Notes: generated by a model not told the origin, from the sequence alone. Counted from the stretch's first letter, positions 1-8,353 are shown. The stretch: DNA of 64,000 nt from Desulfosporosinus acididurans (GCF_001029285.1 NZ_LDZY01000011.1:117649-181648); one strand, 5' to 3'. Made by a program: numbers and translations.

Positions 1-1268
1 AAAAATTGATCATTAACATCTATTAAACTATTGTCTGATTTTCTAACAATCGAGATCATACTTGGGCTGGACTTAAAAACTTTGAGTAAACGTTCTTCAG
101 ACATTCTCAGCGATTCTTGCAAACGCTTTTGTTTGGTTATATCGGTAAAAGAACATAAAAAGCACTCTTTGTGATTAAAATTAATCGTTCCAATAGATAT
201 TAGAACGGCAATATTTTCCTTAGAATTAAGGACTATTTCTAAATTCTTTGATTCTAATACTCCGTAATTAGTTTCCTGAATAAGTTTAATCACTTTATGC
301 CATTCGTGTTCGGATAATCCTATCTCTAAAAGTGTCTTTCCAATAATGTCTCCGAGAGGAATTTTAAAATAGTTCCTAAAAGATTCATTAACTTCTAAAA
401 ACTCATGGGTTGATTTCTCTAAAATCGCAAGTCCTACGGGGGCAAACTGGAATACCTTGTCAAAATTGTGTTTTGATATAATTTCACGAATGAAGGGTAT
501 TTTCACATTACTAACGAGGATACTTCTTAACAAAAAGCTATAACCAATAACCTTGAAGACATGTCCAAAAAAGCTATCGATATCATATACATTTTTGTAA
601 AACGTAAAGGTGAATTCACTAAACAACATTAAAAACAAGGCATAAATCAAATATTTGCTTTCTTCTCTATCATTTAAAAACTTAGTTGACCACAAAAAAA
701 TGGCTGCTATTATATCCAGGGAACAGATAATGTATTCTGCTACAATTTTTAATCCCGTTACACCGCCGGCTTTATTCAACATCGGCGGCAAAAGATGGCC
801 CAATTTAATGATAATAAAACATACTGTTAGTAAATATGTTAACCCAAAAGTTAAAATTACTTTTTTTCTAGGGCTACGATTTAAAATATATAATACTAAT
901 CCTATAGCCTGGGTAGTTCTGGCTATTAACCAAAAATATGTTGCTCTTTCTCCTGTTATCGATAAACCAAAAAACGGCATTCCTTTATACGATAAGGTAT
1001 GCATCATATCAAAAAGTCCCACTAATAAAAAGAGTATACCAAGAAATAGTCGTCTGTCAGATTTCGTATAGGGATACAAAATAATACATTGAAATGATAT
1101 GGTAAGCGAAACAACAATGCTGAATGTTTCAAGAATAGTATGCATAGTTAGGTAATAATTCGGCTGAATTACTAAGTAAACCAAACTACTCAGCAATCTG
1201 CTTATTATTAAAAGGAATACAGCTGATAAAACTACAAGACTATCTTTGAAAGAGCTACTTAGATGCAA
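1..1268 (-). CDS. MASE3-domain membrane sensor with PAS domains (3' part outside the window)
   Basis: The reverse strand is open from about 1268 to the window edge, so the C-terminal output domain is missing. The N-terminal ~230 residues form a multi-pass membrane region that reads as a MASE3 sensor domain (for example HTILETFS, ILYPYTKS and MMHTLSYKGMP). A cytoplasmic PAS region follows (FQFAPVGLAIL ... VNESFRNYF) with a PAC-like segment ending near DITKQKR, and a second PAS begins near the edge (SSPSMISIV). In this family the output is usually a histidine kinase or GGDEF domain; which one applies cannot be seen. The start is placed at a TTG at 1268 because AGGTAGGG lies about 6 bases upstream. 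An ATG at 1145 is the alternative but would remove the first membrane segment. Confidence 0.75.
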   Translation of the reverse strand, partial: MHLSSSFKDSLVVLSAVFLLIISRLLSSLVYLVIQPNYYLTMHTILETFSIVVSLTISFQCIILYPYTKSDRRLFLGILFLLVGLFDMMHTLSYKGMPFFGLSITGERATYFWLIARTTQAIGLVLYILNRSPRKKVILTFGLTYLLTVCFIIIKLGHLLPPMLNKAGGVTGLKIVAEYIICSLDIIAAIFLWSTKFLNDREESKYLIYALFLMLFSEFTFTFYKNVYDIDSFFGHVFKVIGYSFLLRSILVSNVKIPFIREIISKHNFDKVFQFAPVGLAILEKSTHEFLEVNESFRNYFKIPLGDIIGKTLLEIGLSEHEWHKVIKLIQETNYGVLESKNLEIVLNSKENIAVLISIGTINFNHKECFLCSFTDITKQKRLQESLRMSEERLLKVFKSSPSMISIVRKSDNSLIDVNDQF

Positions 1269-1434
1269 ACGATTTCCCTACCTTTCTCGTACTGCTGCTA
1301 TTTTTATATTTTTTGTATTTTTGTATATATCTGGTTATTGTGACAAAGCCCTTTTATTATAAAATATATCAAATAAAAAAGAACGAAAAACTTGTCAAAA
1401 TTAAGTTTAGCCAATATAAAGATCAAGGCCGGCA

Positions 1435-1467
1435 GTGAACTCGTTCAGCTAAAGCTGAACATCGAGA
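1435..1467 (+). repeat. Dispersed repeat, left-end fragment (copy A)
   Basis: The sequence GTGAACTCGTTCAGC and the following bases match the left end of the full-length copies at 60373 and 2894, including the 8+2+8 palindrome GTTCAGCT-AA-AGCTGAAC. The rest of the element is absent. Confidence 0.75.
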
Positions 1468-1576
1468 CAATCTTGATAACTTCTTAAAATTTAGCTGACA
1501 AAAAATCATAAACTTTATTGTATTCTAATTGCAGAGGATTCATAAAGATAGAGATTAAAAAAGACATGAAAAAGAC

Positions 1577-1608
1577 TAAAAGCCGCCCTTGCTGTGGGGC
1601 GGCTTTTA
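1577..1608 (+). terminator. Hairpin terminator-like structure
   Basis: AAAAGCCGCCC and GGGGCGGCTTTT form a GC-rich stem of about 11 pairs with a 7-base loop, ending in TTTT. It lies upstream of the ATPase gene and may shield it from read-through or act as an attenuator; which one is not clear. Confidence 0.6.
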
Positions 1609-1708
1609 ACATGTCAGCGAAAGAAATTCTTTTTAGCATTTTACTTCTTTCCTGCATACAATACTTTGACCGAAAGGCTTATGTTTCAGAAAGGAAGCGA
1701 GAAGTAAC

Positions 1709-2845
1709 ATGCCAAAAAGAGTCGTGAAGAAAATGTTCCCAGGTGCTGTAACGTCAAAAGGTTTTTTCTCCTATTATAATTACATTATCGAGCCAAATGC
1801 ACTACATATTTTTATAATCAAAGGCGGACCCGGTGTCGGAAAATCAACATTTATGAAAAAAATTGCCGACAATATTTCAAAGCTTGGCTATGACATTGAA
1901 TATCATTGCTGTTCCTCCGACAACAATTCAATCGATGGCTTAGTAATTCCCGCTCTGGGAGTTGCACTTTTGGACGGAACCGCTCCACATATCGTCGATC
2001 CGAAAAATCCTGGGGCAGTCGATGAGATTATCAACTTGGGAGACTATTGGGACGAGAACATAATTCAAAAGGCTAAACCTGAAATTATGCGGTGCAATTA
2101 CCAGGTTGGGCGCTATTTCCAGGCATCTTACTACGCTTTAATGGAAGCCCAGCTAGCTATGGATGAATGGGAGTTTTATGTCAAAGAGCACCAAAATTGG
2201 CATGCGATTAACCAGATGACTCTCAGTGTCGAAAATGATATATTTGGCTCAGGCAACACCGGTCATGGTAAAGAACGTCACCTTTTTGCCTGGGCACATA
2301 CGCCTCAAGGCAAAACCCAATTTATTGATACTCTATTACAGGATACTTCTGCCCTTTATCTTCTTAAAGGCCAGCCTGGTACTGGAAAATCGACGTTTTT
2401 AAAGCGAATTGCCGAAAGAGCAATTACTTATGGTTTAAACGTGGAGTATTACCACAATACTCTTGATCCTGCAAAGCTGGACCTCATTATAATGCCAGAT
2501 TTACACAAAGCTTTGTGTGTGGTTTCCGAGCCTTACGAATATACACCTCAGTTAAATTGTAAACAAATTACCTTGGATTTTGACCAGAGCGTCGACATGT
2601 CAGGACTCAATAATTTCTCCAGCGATATTGAAGATTGTCGCGAACGTGTAAATAAAAATATTCAACGAGCAATTAAAAACTCAAGCCGTGCCAAAGCAAC
2701 CCATGACCTAATGGAGTCTTACTACATTGCAGCTATGGATTTTTCAGCTATAGAAGGAAAGCGCCAAGAAATTGAAGCACGTATCCAGAATATGCTTGAA
2801 TTAGGGATTGCTGTGAGTGCATCCCGCAAGGTTTCCCAAATATAA
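1709..2845 (+). CDS. Tandem P-loop ATPase, PRK06851-like
   Basis: This 378-residue protein carries two Walker A motifs, GGPGVGKST near residue 39 and GQPGTGKST near residue 222. It is therefore an internal duplication of a P-loop ATPase. The layout matches a conserved but uncharacterised Firmicutes family (PRK06851). No signal peptide or membrane segment is visible, so it should be cytoplasmic. The substrate or partner is unknown. The halves share the pattern of a Walker A followed by a KxG-(Y/L)-x-(I/V)-EY-H segment (LGYDIEYHC, YGLNVEYYH), which supports the duplication. It is followed closely by a strong terminator and is probably monocistronic. Confidence 0.8.
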   Translation: MPKRVVKKMFPGAVTSKGFFSYYNYIIEPNALHIFIIKGGPGVGKSTFMKKIADNISKLGYDIEYHCCSSDNNSIDGLVIPALGVALLDGTAPHIVDPKNPGAVDEIINLGDYWDENIIQKAKPEIMRCNYQVGRYFQASYYALMEAQLAMDEWEFYVKEHQNWHAINQMTLSVENDIFGSGNTGHGKERHLFAWAHTPQGKTQFIDTLLQDTSALYLLKGQPGTGKSTFLKRIAERAITYGLNVEYYHNTLDPAKLDLIIMPDLHKALCVVSEPYEYTPQLNCKQITLDFDQSVDMSGLNNFSSDIEDCRERVNKNIQRAIKNSSRAKATHDLMESYYIAAMDFSAIEGKRQEIEARIQNMLELGIAVSASRKVSQI

Positions 2846-2848
2846 GCC

Positions 2849-2893
2849 AAAGGCGGTCTCGCTTAACTAGTATAGTGGAGTGAGACCGCCTTT
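2849..2893 (+). terminator. Rho-independent terminator, probably bidirectional
   Basis: AAAGGCGGTCTCGCT pairs with AGTGAGACCGCCTTT in a stem of about 14 pairs directly after the ATPase stop codon. Copy B of the dispersed repeat ends flush against it. Confidence 0.85.
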
Positions 2894-3060
2894 ATCCATC
2901 TTTTAAGACCTCCACTTCTTGTAAGTGGGGGCGGGGGTCCTCCTTCGCCGCTAAGTATTCCTATTGGGAAAGGCGGCTCGGCAATAATGTCCACTGGACA
3001 TTATTGTATCTGAAGCCCCGATGTTCAGCTTTAGCGTAAGCGAGTTCACTGACCGAGTTA
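2894..3060 (-). repeat. Dispersed repeat, full-length copy B
   Basis: Read on the minus strand, this is a near-complete copy of the element also present at 60373-60545. It has the left-end GTGAACTCG region, a stem around AATGTCCACTGGACATT, a GCCGCC...GGCGGC stem, and the right-end hairpin made by CCACTT and AAGTGG, finishing at GATGGATAAA. Its right end abuts the ATPase terminator and its left end lies next to the metallophosphoesterase stop codon. It encodes no protein. Confidence 0.85.
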
Positions 3061-3063
3061 TGA

Positions 3064-4119
3064 TTATTCCTTAGATAAATTGATATTGTATCTTGCCTTG
3101 GTAATCCAAGTATTATTTGCAAAATCTCTTCCTTGAATAACTACCTGATCTTGGTAAACTGTCACCTTGAGACCTTCACTTTCATTGGCTGCTTTCACAC
3201 CGTTATGATCTACTGGCATTTCTACAGAGGAATCATTGACAACGTTAAACGGTCCTTGCATAATATCACGCCCTTGTCCCAAGAGCCAATGGGTGTGACC
3301 ACTGAATACGATTACTTCCGGAAAGTTACTTAATAACGTTCTGAGTTGATCCTCCTGTAATACATAATTATGTATCGAACGATACCATTTACCCGAAGTC
3401 GCAGCGGGAAAGGGTTGATGTAAAAAAACAAAGATTGGCTTATGGGGAACATAGTTTTCTTTAAGCTTTTTCTGAAACCAAGCTATTTGTGTCTTTGATA
3501 GATATGTCTTGTCCCTGTATTTTCCTCCGCTCATTGCCGATTTCTCCGAGCCAAGGAAAATAAAATGATACCCGGAAATATATTGGTCATAATATACTTT
3601 TGATTGTCCAGTATAACTTAAAAATCTGTTGATTGCTGTATGGTCTGATTCATTATTCGGAAAGGTTTTAGGACTCCAACGTTTGGTTTTCGGATTGACG
3701 TAAGCTTGATAAAATTCGTGATTCCCAATCGTATAGAATGTTTTCAGGTTATTGGCCTCTGAAACTAGAAGTTTTCGGAGGGCAGCATAATCGGATGAAC
3801 TTCCATTTCCTAAATCGCCATTAATAATTAAAGTATGAATATTGAGGTGTTCTTTTATATCACTCAGCATTTTTACGAACTTCAACTTCGCCTTATTATT
3901 CTTTGCTTGAACATGAATATCACTAACGACTCCAAACGTCAAAATTGGTTTTTCTTTGGCGGCTAAACCAGAAGCATCGGCTTTGGGAACAACTAGTTTG
4001 GGCTTTAAAGAAATCCTTTGGTAACGTATACTTGAGACTTTTAAGAAAAACATTAAGGAACCAAATATTAACAGTACTAATAAACCAGCTTCTAGATTTT
4101 TTCGTTTTATGAACACCAC
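3064..4119 (-). CDS. Membrane-anchored metallophosphoesterase
   Basis: The 351-residue protein has an N-terminal membrane anchor (about residues 10-28) and an extracytoplasmic calcineurin-like phosphoesterase domain. The metal-binding motifs are present in order: DIH near residue 66, GDLG near 100, GNHE near 132, a histidine in FLHQPF, and GHTH near 275. This is the classical di-metal site. Such proteins (YkuE/CpdA-like) hydrolyse phosphoesters; some act on undecaprenyl diphosphate or nucleotides, and the substrate here cannot be told. It is preceded by a GGAGGA-like site and stands alone. Confidence 0.85.
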   Translation of the reverse strand: MVFIKRKNLEAGLLVLLIFGSLMFFLKVSSIRYQRISLKPKLVVPKADASGLAAKEKPILTFGVVSDIHVQAKNNKAKLKFVKMLSDIKEHLNIHTLIINGDLGNGSSSDYAALRKLLVSEANNLKTFYTIGNHEFYQAYVNPKTKRWSPKTFPNNESDHTAINRFLSYTGQSKVYYDQYISGYHFIFLGSEKSAMSGGKYRDKTYLSKTQIAWFQKKLKENYVPHKPIFVFLHQPFPAATSGKWYRSIHNYVLQEDQLRTLLSNFPEVIVFSGHTHWLLGQGRDIMQGPFNVVNDSSVEMPVDHNGVKAANESEGLKVTVYQDQVVIQGRDFANNTWITKARYNINLSKE

Positions 4120-4208
4120 TTATCCTCCAGGCTAGATCTATAATAGTTAGTCTGGCTTATTAACTATGTTTTATAACCTGGCAAAGAAATAATGGGATAA
4201 AATAGCAG

Positions 4209-4240
4209 CCATCTCCTTGATTTATAATACAAGGAGATAG
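4209..4240 (-). terminator. Hairpin after the cell-wall peptidase gene
   Basis: ATCTCCTTG and CAAGGAGAT form a 9-pair stem with a 10-base AT loop downstream of the minus-strand gene that ends at 4336. The T-tract after it is interrupted, so termination strength is uncertain. Confidence 0.5.
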
Positions 4241-4335
4241 CTTGTAAGACGAAAAATCAAGCCTAATTCAATTATAAATGCGGCAAAAGTATGCTTCATA
4301 GCTCAATTGAATCAATGGTTATGCTCTTCTATCTA

Positions 4336-6120
4336 TTATAAAACCTTTTGACCTAAGTTTACTTGAGATCTTGGATTACCTTGATTACCCTTCCAACGAA
4401 TTAAAGTTGTATTATTCATCGTACTTATTACCGATGTTGAGAATGACTGCCCATCCGCCCCTAATATGGAAGGAGCAATCATTAAATATCCACTTTGTGA
4501 TACCATAGCAACTGGCTCAACATGACCTGCGGAGTACAATGGTTGACCATTTACTGTGGCAGACTGATACGATACAGTACCCATATTTGCCAAAGGGTAC
4601 AATTGATTATATTCGTTTGAAGGATCTTCGCTAATCCATTCAGCCGATGTTTCAATTCCCTGTATATAGGATGGAGCAAGTGTCACGGAAGGAATTGATT
4701 CAGATTGTGTTTTGCCGTTTACTGTAAATGTTAAATCCCAAATTGTGCTTGAATCAGCCGATTGGGAAATATTAGCCTTTATAGTAGAACCAATGGGGAC
4801 AGTCATCACAATTTGAGCAGGTGCAGGCAACTGCTCCCAAAACACTTCTGCAACAGCTTGCCCATTGATTATTTCTTCCATGGTTCCCATTTGTAAAAGG
4901 TCTGATGAGTTTACTCCGCCTAAACCAATCCACTGTGCTGAAGATGCATCTTGTCCACTGCCGGGGATATTAGGCACTGTCCAAGCGCCTGATATACCGG
5001 TATACCCGCTGCCGAAATAAGGCGTGTCAATGTATCCCGCCCAATTACCGGAATATTGCGTATCGGCTGGAAGATTTGTTGAAGTCACTGGCGTAACCCC
5101 CACTGAAGCAGCTGAAGAGCCAGCTGATATTGCATTTAATGCATGGGCAGAAACTACTGCTGGACCGCCCAAAGCAGTTACCACACTAGTCGAGGTCAGT
5201 TTGCTATGGACATAATCTCCGGCTTTAACATTAGTTCCATCTGTTAAAACAATTGGGGCCTTCAGGCCAGCTGCCAAAGGTACGCCTGCTAATCCGTCAA
5301 CAAGAGTTCGGCCGTTAGCAACAAAGATATTGGCATAATTGATATCAGCATCAAAACCTTGAAGCACTGAAAGATTAGTGTCATAGGCATCATAACCAGC
5401 ATAACGAACAGAGTTGGCGGAGAATTGAGCCATTTCGGCGTTACTAATAACCGCAGTTCCACCGATTATATAATAATTTTTCACCCTGCTAATTCCCGTT
5501 AAATAGGTTCTAATACTGCTTGGCAGAGAAGCTTGATTATCTGTATAAAGAATTGGCATCTTTTTTGCTCCTGCAATGGAAGCTGCAGATATGGCATCAG
5601 CGCCTGAACCACCAGTTAAGACAACTCCATTGATCGAAGTTGATTTGGCCATTTCTTTGGCAATATTGACAGACGTTTCCGATGCATCGTATCCGCCTAA
5701 AGGTACAACCGAAATATTCAATGCTTTAAGCGCATCTAAAACAGGTTGTTGGATAACTGCAATTCCACTCGTCACATAAACCTTTGTAACATGTAGTTTT
5801 GTCAACTCATTGGCTGCAATAGGGGTTAAAGTATTTCCCTGTGTTAAAATAATAGGGATATTTAAAGCTGAAGCTAAAGATCCGGCGGAAAGAGCGTCTA
5901 CTAAGGTTGGCCCGGTCATACCTGCCGCTAATACAGCAGCACTCGAACCTGAAGTCCCCCACCCTTGATCGGCTATTTGGGCCGCAGTGTCATATTGGGT
6001 GGCCCCAGAAATTCTAGTTGGAAAAGCCGTGTCAGCTAATACTGTCTGCGGAAGCATATTAAAAGCAATTATTATCAAAGTAAAAAAGGTAACTAACTTT
6101 GTTAACTTTTTCATTTTCAA
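4336..6120 (-). CDS. Secreted cell-wall-binding protein with CWB2 repeats and a C-terminal G1-type (eqolisin-like) peptidase domain
   Basis: The 594-residue protein has a signal peptide (about residues 1-29, ending VLA). Residues ~35-340 are three cell-wall-binding repeat 2 (PF04122) modules, each with a SGATQYDTA-like start and an (I/V)xxGGxxxI segment. A linker rich in Ser and Val follows. From about residue 355 the protein reads as a G1 glutamic peptidase: YSGNWAGY, then QWIGLGG with the candidate catalytic Gln at 396, and SAEWISEDP with the candidate catalytic Glu at 494. The CWB2 modules should hold it to wall polymers. G1 enzymes were first described in fungi and act at acid pH; bacterial members are known but little studied. 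The function is inferred from motifs only. Confidence 0.85.
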   Translation of the reverse strand: MKMKKLTKLVTFFTLIIIAFNMLPQTVLADTAFPTRISGATQYDTAAQIADQGWGTSGSSAAVLAAGMTGPTLVDALSAGSLASALNIPIILTQGNTLTPIAANELTKLHVTKVYVTSGIAVIQQPVLDALKALNISVVPLGGYDASETSVNIAKEMAKSTSINGVVLTGGSGADAISAASIAGAKKMPILYTDNQASLPSSIRTYLTGISRVKNYYIIGGTAVISNAEMAQFSANSVRYAGYDAYDTNLSVLQGFDADINYANIFVANGRTLVDGLAGVPLAAGLKAPIVLTDGTNVKAGDYVHSKLTSTSVVTALGGPAVVSAHALNAISAGSSAASVGVTPVTSTNLPADTQYSGNWAGYIDTPYFGSGYTGISGAWTVPNIPGSGQDASSAQWIGLGGVNSSDLLQMGTMEEIINGQAVAEVFWEQLPAPAQIVMTVPIGSTIKANISQSADSSTIWDLTFTVNGKTQSESIPSVTLAPSYIQGIETSAEWISEDPSNEYNQLYPLANMGTVSYQSATVNGQPLYSAGHVEPVAMVSQSGYLMIAPSILGADGQSFSTSVISTMNNTTLIRWKGNQGNPRSQVNLGQKVL

Positions 6121-6266
6121 ATCCTCTCTTTTAATTTCCGTTTATATTAATTCAAATAAGGAATTCATTATAAAACAATAGTTTGAAATTTTCATTAAGA
6201 ATTTATGGTAAAACAGTAAAAATAAATTGAAAGTTATTGGTCCTTCAAATTTCGAAAAACATAAAA

Positions 6267-6297
6267 GCACCTGAATCAAACATAAAATTCAAGGTGC
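6267..6297 (-). terminator. Terminator after the mini-protein genes
   Basis: On the minus strand GCACCTTGAAT and ATTCAGGTGC pair around an AT loop, followed by TTTTATGTTTTT. It lies downstream of the mini-protein genes that end at 6441. Confidence 0.65.
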
Positions 6298-6440
6298 AAA
6301 ATCTAACATCGCTTGGAGCTTTGTTCGTCTTGTAAAGAATAATGAATTATGCACGCTTTGAGCCGACCATAATAATATGGCCGGCTATTCTGAGACATTG
6401 ATATTCTTATTGTTGTGATCTCCATCAGAGTAAGATTATT

Positions 6441-6551
6441 CTAGAAGATTACACCCAGGGCGATTAAAATAAGAATTGCAATTGCAATAATTCCTGCTCC
6501 AATACAGCTTCCGCCATAACCACCGTAGCCATATCCACCATAACCGTACAT
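6441..6551 (-). CDS. YjcZ-like small Gly/Tyr-rich membrane protein (36 aa)
   Basis: The peptide begins MYGYGGYGYGGYGGS and ends in one hydrophobic helix, IIAIAILILIALGVIF. This is the layout of the YjcZ family of tiny proteins often linked to sporulation in Firmicutes. An AAGGGGGAAC ribosome site precedes the ATG. It sits 25 bases downstream of a related gene and probably shares its transcript. The same C-terminal block (ALGVIF) recurs at 25313-25471 and 42257-42442. Confidence 0.8.
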   Translation of the reverse strand: MYGYGGYGYGGYGGSCIGAGIIAIAILILIALGVIF

Positions 6552-6576
6552 TTGTTGTTCCCCCTTTTAAATTTTC

Positions 6577-6684
6577 TTAAAAGACAATACCTAGAGCAAT
6601 TAATAATAAGATAATCACTACAACGATCCCGATACCAGCACCCCAACCAACACCTGTTCCACAACCTGCTGCTCCAAACGCCAT
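6577..6684 (-). CDS. YjcZ-like small Gly-rich membrane protein (35 aa)
   Basis: The peptide starts MAFGAAGCGTGVGWGAG and continues as a single membrane helix ending LLLIALGIVF. A good GAGGAAAAT ribosome site precedes the ATG. Its closest relative here is the 36-residue protein at 25182, which shares CGTG, GAG and the VVVIILLLIA helix, so the two loci are duplicates. The function is unknown; a spore or membrane role is inferred only from the family. Confidence 0.8.
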   Translation of the reverse strand: MAFGAAGCGTGVGWGAGIGIVVVIILLLIALGIVF

Positions 6685-6755
6685 TTAATTTTCCTCCTAT
6701 CAAACAAAATCAAAGTTACTAATAAGATAGATGTTAATAATCAAGTTTTGGTGAT

Positions 6756-6830
6756 TTACCACCAAAATCCTCCCCAAAACGGACGGAATCCAAAGCCAAA
6801 CCCCCAACCCCATGGTCCAAAACCGAACAT
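6756..6830 (-). CDS. Trp/Phe/Gly-rich micropeptide (24 aa)
   Basis: A 25-codon ORF with a strong ribosome site (GGAGGTGATAAA before ATG) encodes MFGFGPWGWG..., ending GGFWW. It has about 8 Gly, 7 Phe and 4 Trp, and a single Arg as its only charged residue. It lies directly upstream of the two YjcZ-like genes. A similar micropeptide at 42816 lies near another YjcZ-like gene, which argues against chance. The function is unknown. Confidence 0.6.
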   Translation of the reverse strand: MFGFGPWGWGFGFGFRPFWGGFWW

Positions 6831-6889
6831 TTTATCACCTCCAATTATCACATTACCATAATATGGTACTCATACTTGTCTCGTGCAGG

Positions 6890-6962
6890 CAGTCCCTCGT
6901 TCAGTTAAAGCTGAACATAGAGGCTTCGATAGTCATTTTGCAACGGCCGCCTAACAATTGGA
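6890..6962 (+). repeat. Dispersed repeat, degenerate copy C
   Basis: CTCGTTCAGTTAAAGCTGAACAT and AGGCTTCG match the left end of the element, and ACAATTGGATAA resembles its right end. The interior is replaced by a short CATTTTGCAACGG segment also seen at 42688. It ends directly at the next terminator. Confidence 0.6.
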
Positions 6963-7021
6963 TAAAAAAGCTTCCTTACAGGTTGTGATCTTGCTCTAAA
7001 CCCGTAAGGAAGCTTTTTTTA
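6963..7021 (-). terminator. Terminator of the HD-domain gene
   Basis: AAAAAAGCTTCCTTAC pairs with GTAAGGAAGCTTTTTT, giving a long stem with T runs on both strands. It can serve the minus-strand gene that ends at 7061 and is likely bidirectional. Confidence 0.8.
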
Positions 7022-7060
7022 TCATTCATTGCTGAAGACCCTTGTAAGCCATTGAATCCC

Positions 7061-7564
7061 CTAATGAACTCCGTACATACATTCCAAAATTACTATTCCG
7101 GCTTTTGTTTTAAAGTATTTCTCTTTTAAGAGCTTAATTGCTTGTTCACTCAAACTGTCTTCAAAAATGTTTACCAGCAGATCCGCCTCTATCAATATTT
7201 GGAAATCAATGCCATCTACATTGCTATATGTATGATGATTTCCAATAAGATAACAAATCCTGTCAACAATTTCACTTTCCAGTTGGAAATCTGACAAGAG
7301 TTCACGAGCTATAGGGGGACCTTCAATCTCTTGGTGTGTTCCCGATGATGAATTGTATTTTCGCTCACTCTCCTTTATCCCAATATCATGTAATATTGCA
7401 GCCACTTCCAAAAGCTGAAGCTGGTTATCACTAATCGTCTCACTTTCTCCGATAGCCTTGGCAAAGGTATGTACTTTCATAGCGTGATTAATTCGTTTAA
7501 CATCATTGCCAAAATACCTGATCATTTTAAAAAGCGTATCTTTAACCAGAGCATTTGTATTCAT
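7061..7564 (-). CDS. HD-domain phosphohydrolase
   Basis: The 167-residue protein carries an HD superfamily domain: a first His near residue 25 (HTFAKAI), the metal-binding pair in ILHDIGI near residue 55, and further His residues in GTHQEIEG and GNHHTYS. Such proteins hydrolyse phosphates or phosphodiesters with a divalent metal; the substrate is not visible. The ATG at 7564 is preferred over one further upstream because AAAGGA lies 9 bases before it. It is divergent from the nitrate operon, with a repeat copy in between. Confidence 0.8.
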   Translation of the reverse strand: MNTNALVKDTLFKMIRYFGNDVKRINHAMKVHTFAKAIGESETISDNQLQLLEVAAILHDIGIKESERKYNSSSGTHQEIEGPPIARELLSDFQLESEIVDRICYLIGNHHTYSNVDGIDFQILIEADLLVNIFEDSLSEQAIKLLKEKYFKTKAGIVILECMYGVH

Positions 7565-7597
7565 ATGAACATTTCCTTTCATCACTGAAATTCGTTG

Positions 7598-7656
7598 ATC
7601 CAGTTTTTAAGACCCCCACTTCGATAAGTGGGGATGGGCCCTTCGTTAACTTCACT
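7598..7656 (-). repeat. Dispersed repeat, right-end fragment (copy D)
   Basis: On the minus strand the fragment has the GAAGTTAACGAAGG-like segment, the CCCCACTTATCGAAGTGGGG hairpin, and the TCTTAAAAACTGGAT end of the element. It sits in the 5' region of the HD gene. Confidence 0.75.
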
Positions 7657-7700
7657 CGCTTTACTAATTTAAATGATAACCTAAATTGGCATGTGAGATT

Positions 7701-7714
7701 GTGATCTAAGTCAC
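7701..7714 (+). promoter_or_regulatory. FNR/CRP-type operator upstream of the nitrate operon
   Basis: GTGATCTAAGTCAC is a GTGA-N6-TCAC palindrome of the CRP/FNR class. A possible -10 (TATTCT, 7737-7742) puts the start of transcription near 7749 and the palindrome centre (7707.5) at about -41.5, the usual position for class II activation. The same GTGA-N6-TCAC core occurs before the hemerythrin gene. No experimental start site is known. Confidence 0.6.
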
Positions 7715-7777
7715 TACAAAACGTTATGTTTTAAGTTATTCTATAAATCAAATATAGAACAGGAGGTTTGGTTATCA

Positions 7778-8353
7778 TTGTTTCCAATTGAGCAAGAAAA
7801 TGATTCAACAGCTGCCTATGAACATAAGGTCCACCCCATTCTAAATTACTTTTTAAAAATGAGAGGATACCCCAGAACCGCACCCTTACAATCGCCCCCG
7901 CCCTTTGACATTTTTATTTCCTGGATGGGAACTTTTTTGGGAATTGGAGTAGTAGCTATCTTGTCTATGGTCTATAACATGCCCATGTTAGTGGCCTCCT
8001 TTGGTGCTTCCGCAGTTTTACTTTATGGAGTACCTGATGCTCCTCTCTCTCAACCGCGCAACGTCTTTTTCGGGCACATTCTATCGGCTGCAATCGGTGT
8101 TATGACTTATCAATTTTTTGGTTTAACTTGGTGGTCTGCAGCCTTAGGGACTGCCATTGCTCTTGGCGTAATGCTCATTACCAAAACCACGCACCCGCCT
8201 GGTGGGGCAACTGCCCTCGTGGCAATTTTAAATAAAGCCACGCCTCAATACATACTGACTCCAGTTGCGGCCGGAGTAATCATTCTAATAGCAATCGCAA
8301 TCATAACTAACAATCTTTCACCAAATCGCAGTTATCCTCGATATTGGGTATAA
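7778..8353 (+). CDS. HPP family integral membrane protein, candidate nitrite carrier
   Basis: The 191-residue protein has four to five membrane segments and the HPP family signatures: SFGASAVLLYG near residue 75, SQPRNVFFGH near 91, and THPPGGATA near 147, which gives the family its name. Plant chloroplast and cyanobacterial members of this family have been linked to nitrite transport. Being first in an operon with narK and narGHJI fits nitrite or nitrate movement, but this is inference. The start is a TTG with an AGGAGG site about 11 bases upstream. Confidence 0.8.
   Translation: MFPIEQENDSTAAYEHKVHPILNYFLKMRGYPRTAPLQSPPPFDIFISWMGTFLGIGVVAILSMVYNMPMLVASFGASAVLLYGVPDAPLSQPRNVFFGHILSAAIGVMTYQFFGLTWWSAALGTAIALGVMLITKTTHPPGGATALVAILNKATPQYILTPVAAGVIILIAIAIITNNLSPNRSYPRYWV

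Larger units (their letters stand above)
1269..1708. other. Intergenic stretch: divergent promoters, repeat fragment, terminator
   Basis: This 440-base AT-rich gap separates the divergent sensor gene and the tandem ATPase gene. It holds a left-end fragment of the dispersed repeat (about 1435-1467) and a strong hairpin at 1577-1608. I see no convincing gene; short ORFs across it have no recognisable protein content. Confidence 0.6.

Noticed and set aside
1518..1727. Short plus-strand ORF before the tandem ATPase
   Set aside because: It spans the terminator hairpin at 1577-1608, has no family similarity and overlaps the start of the real gene.
2894..3060. The recurring hairpin sequences as a CRISPR array
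   Set aside because: Copies are many kilobases apart, in both orientations, and there are no regular spacers or cas genes.
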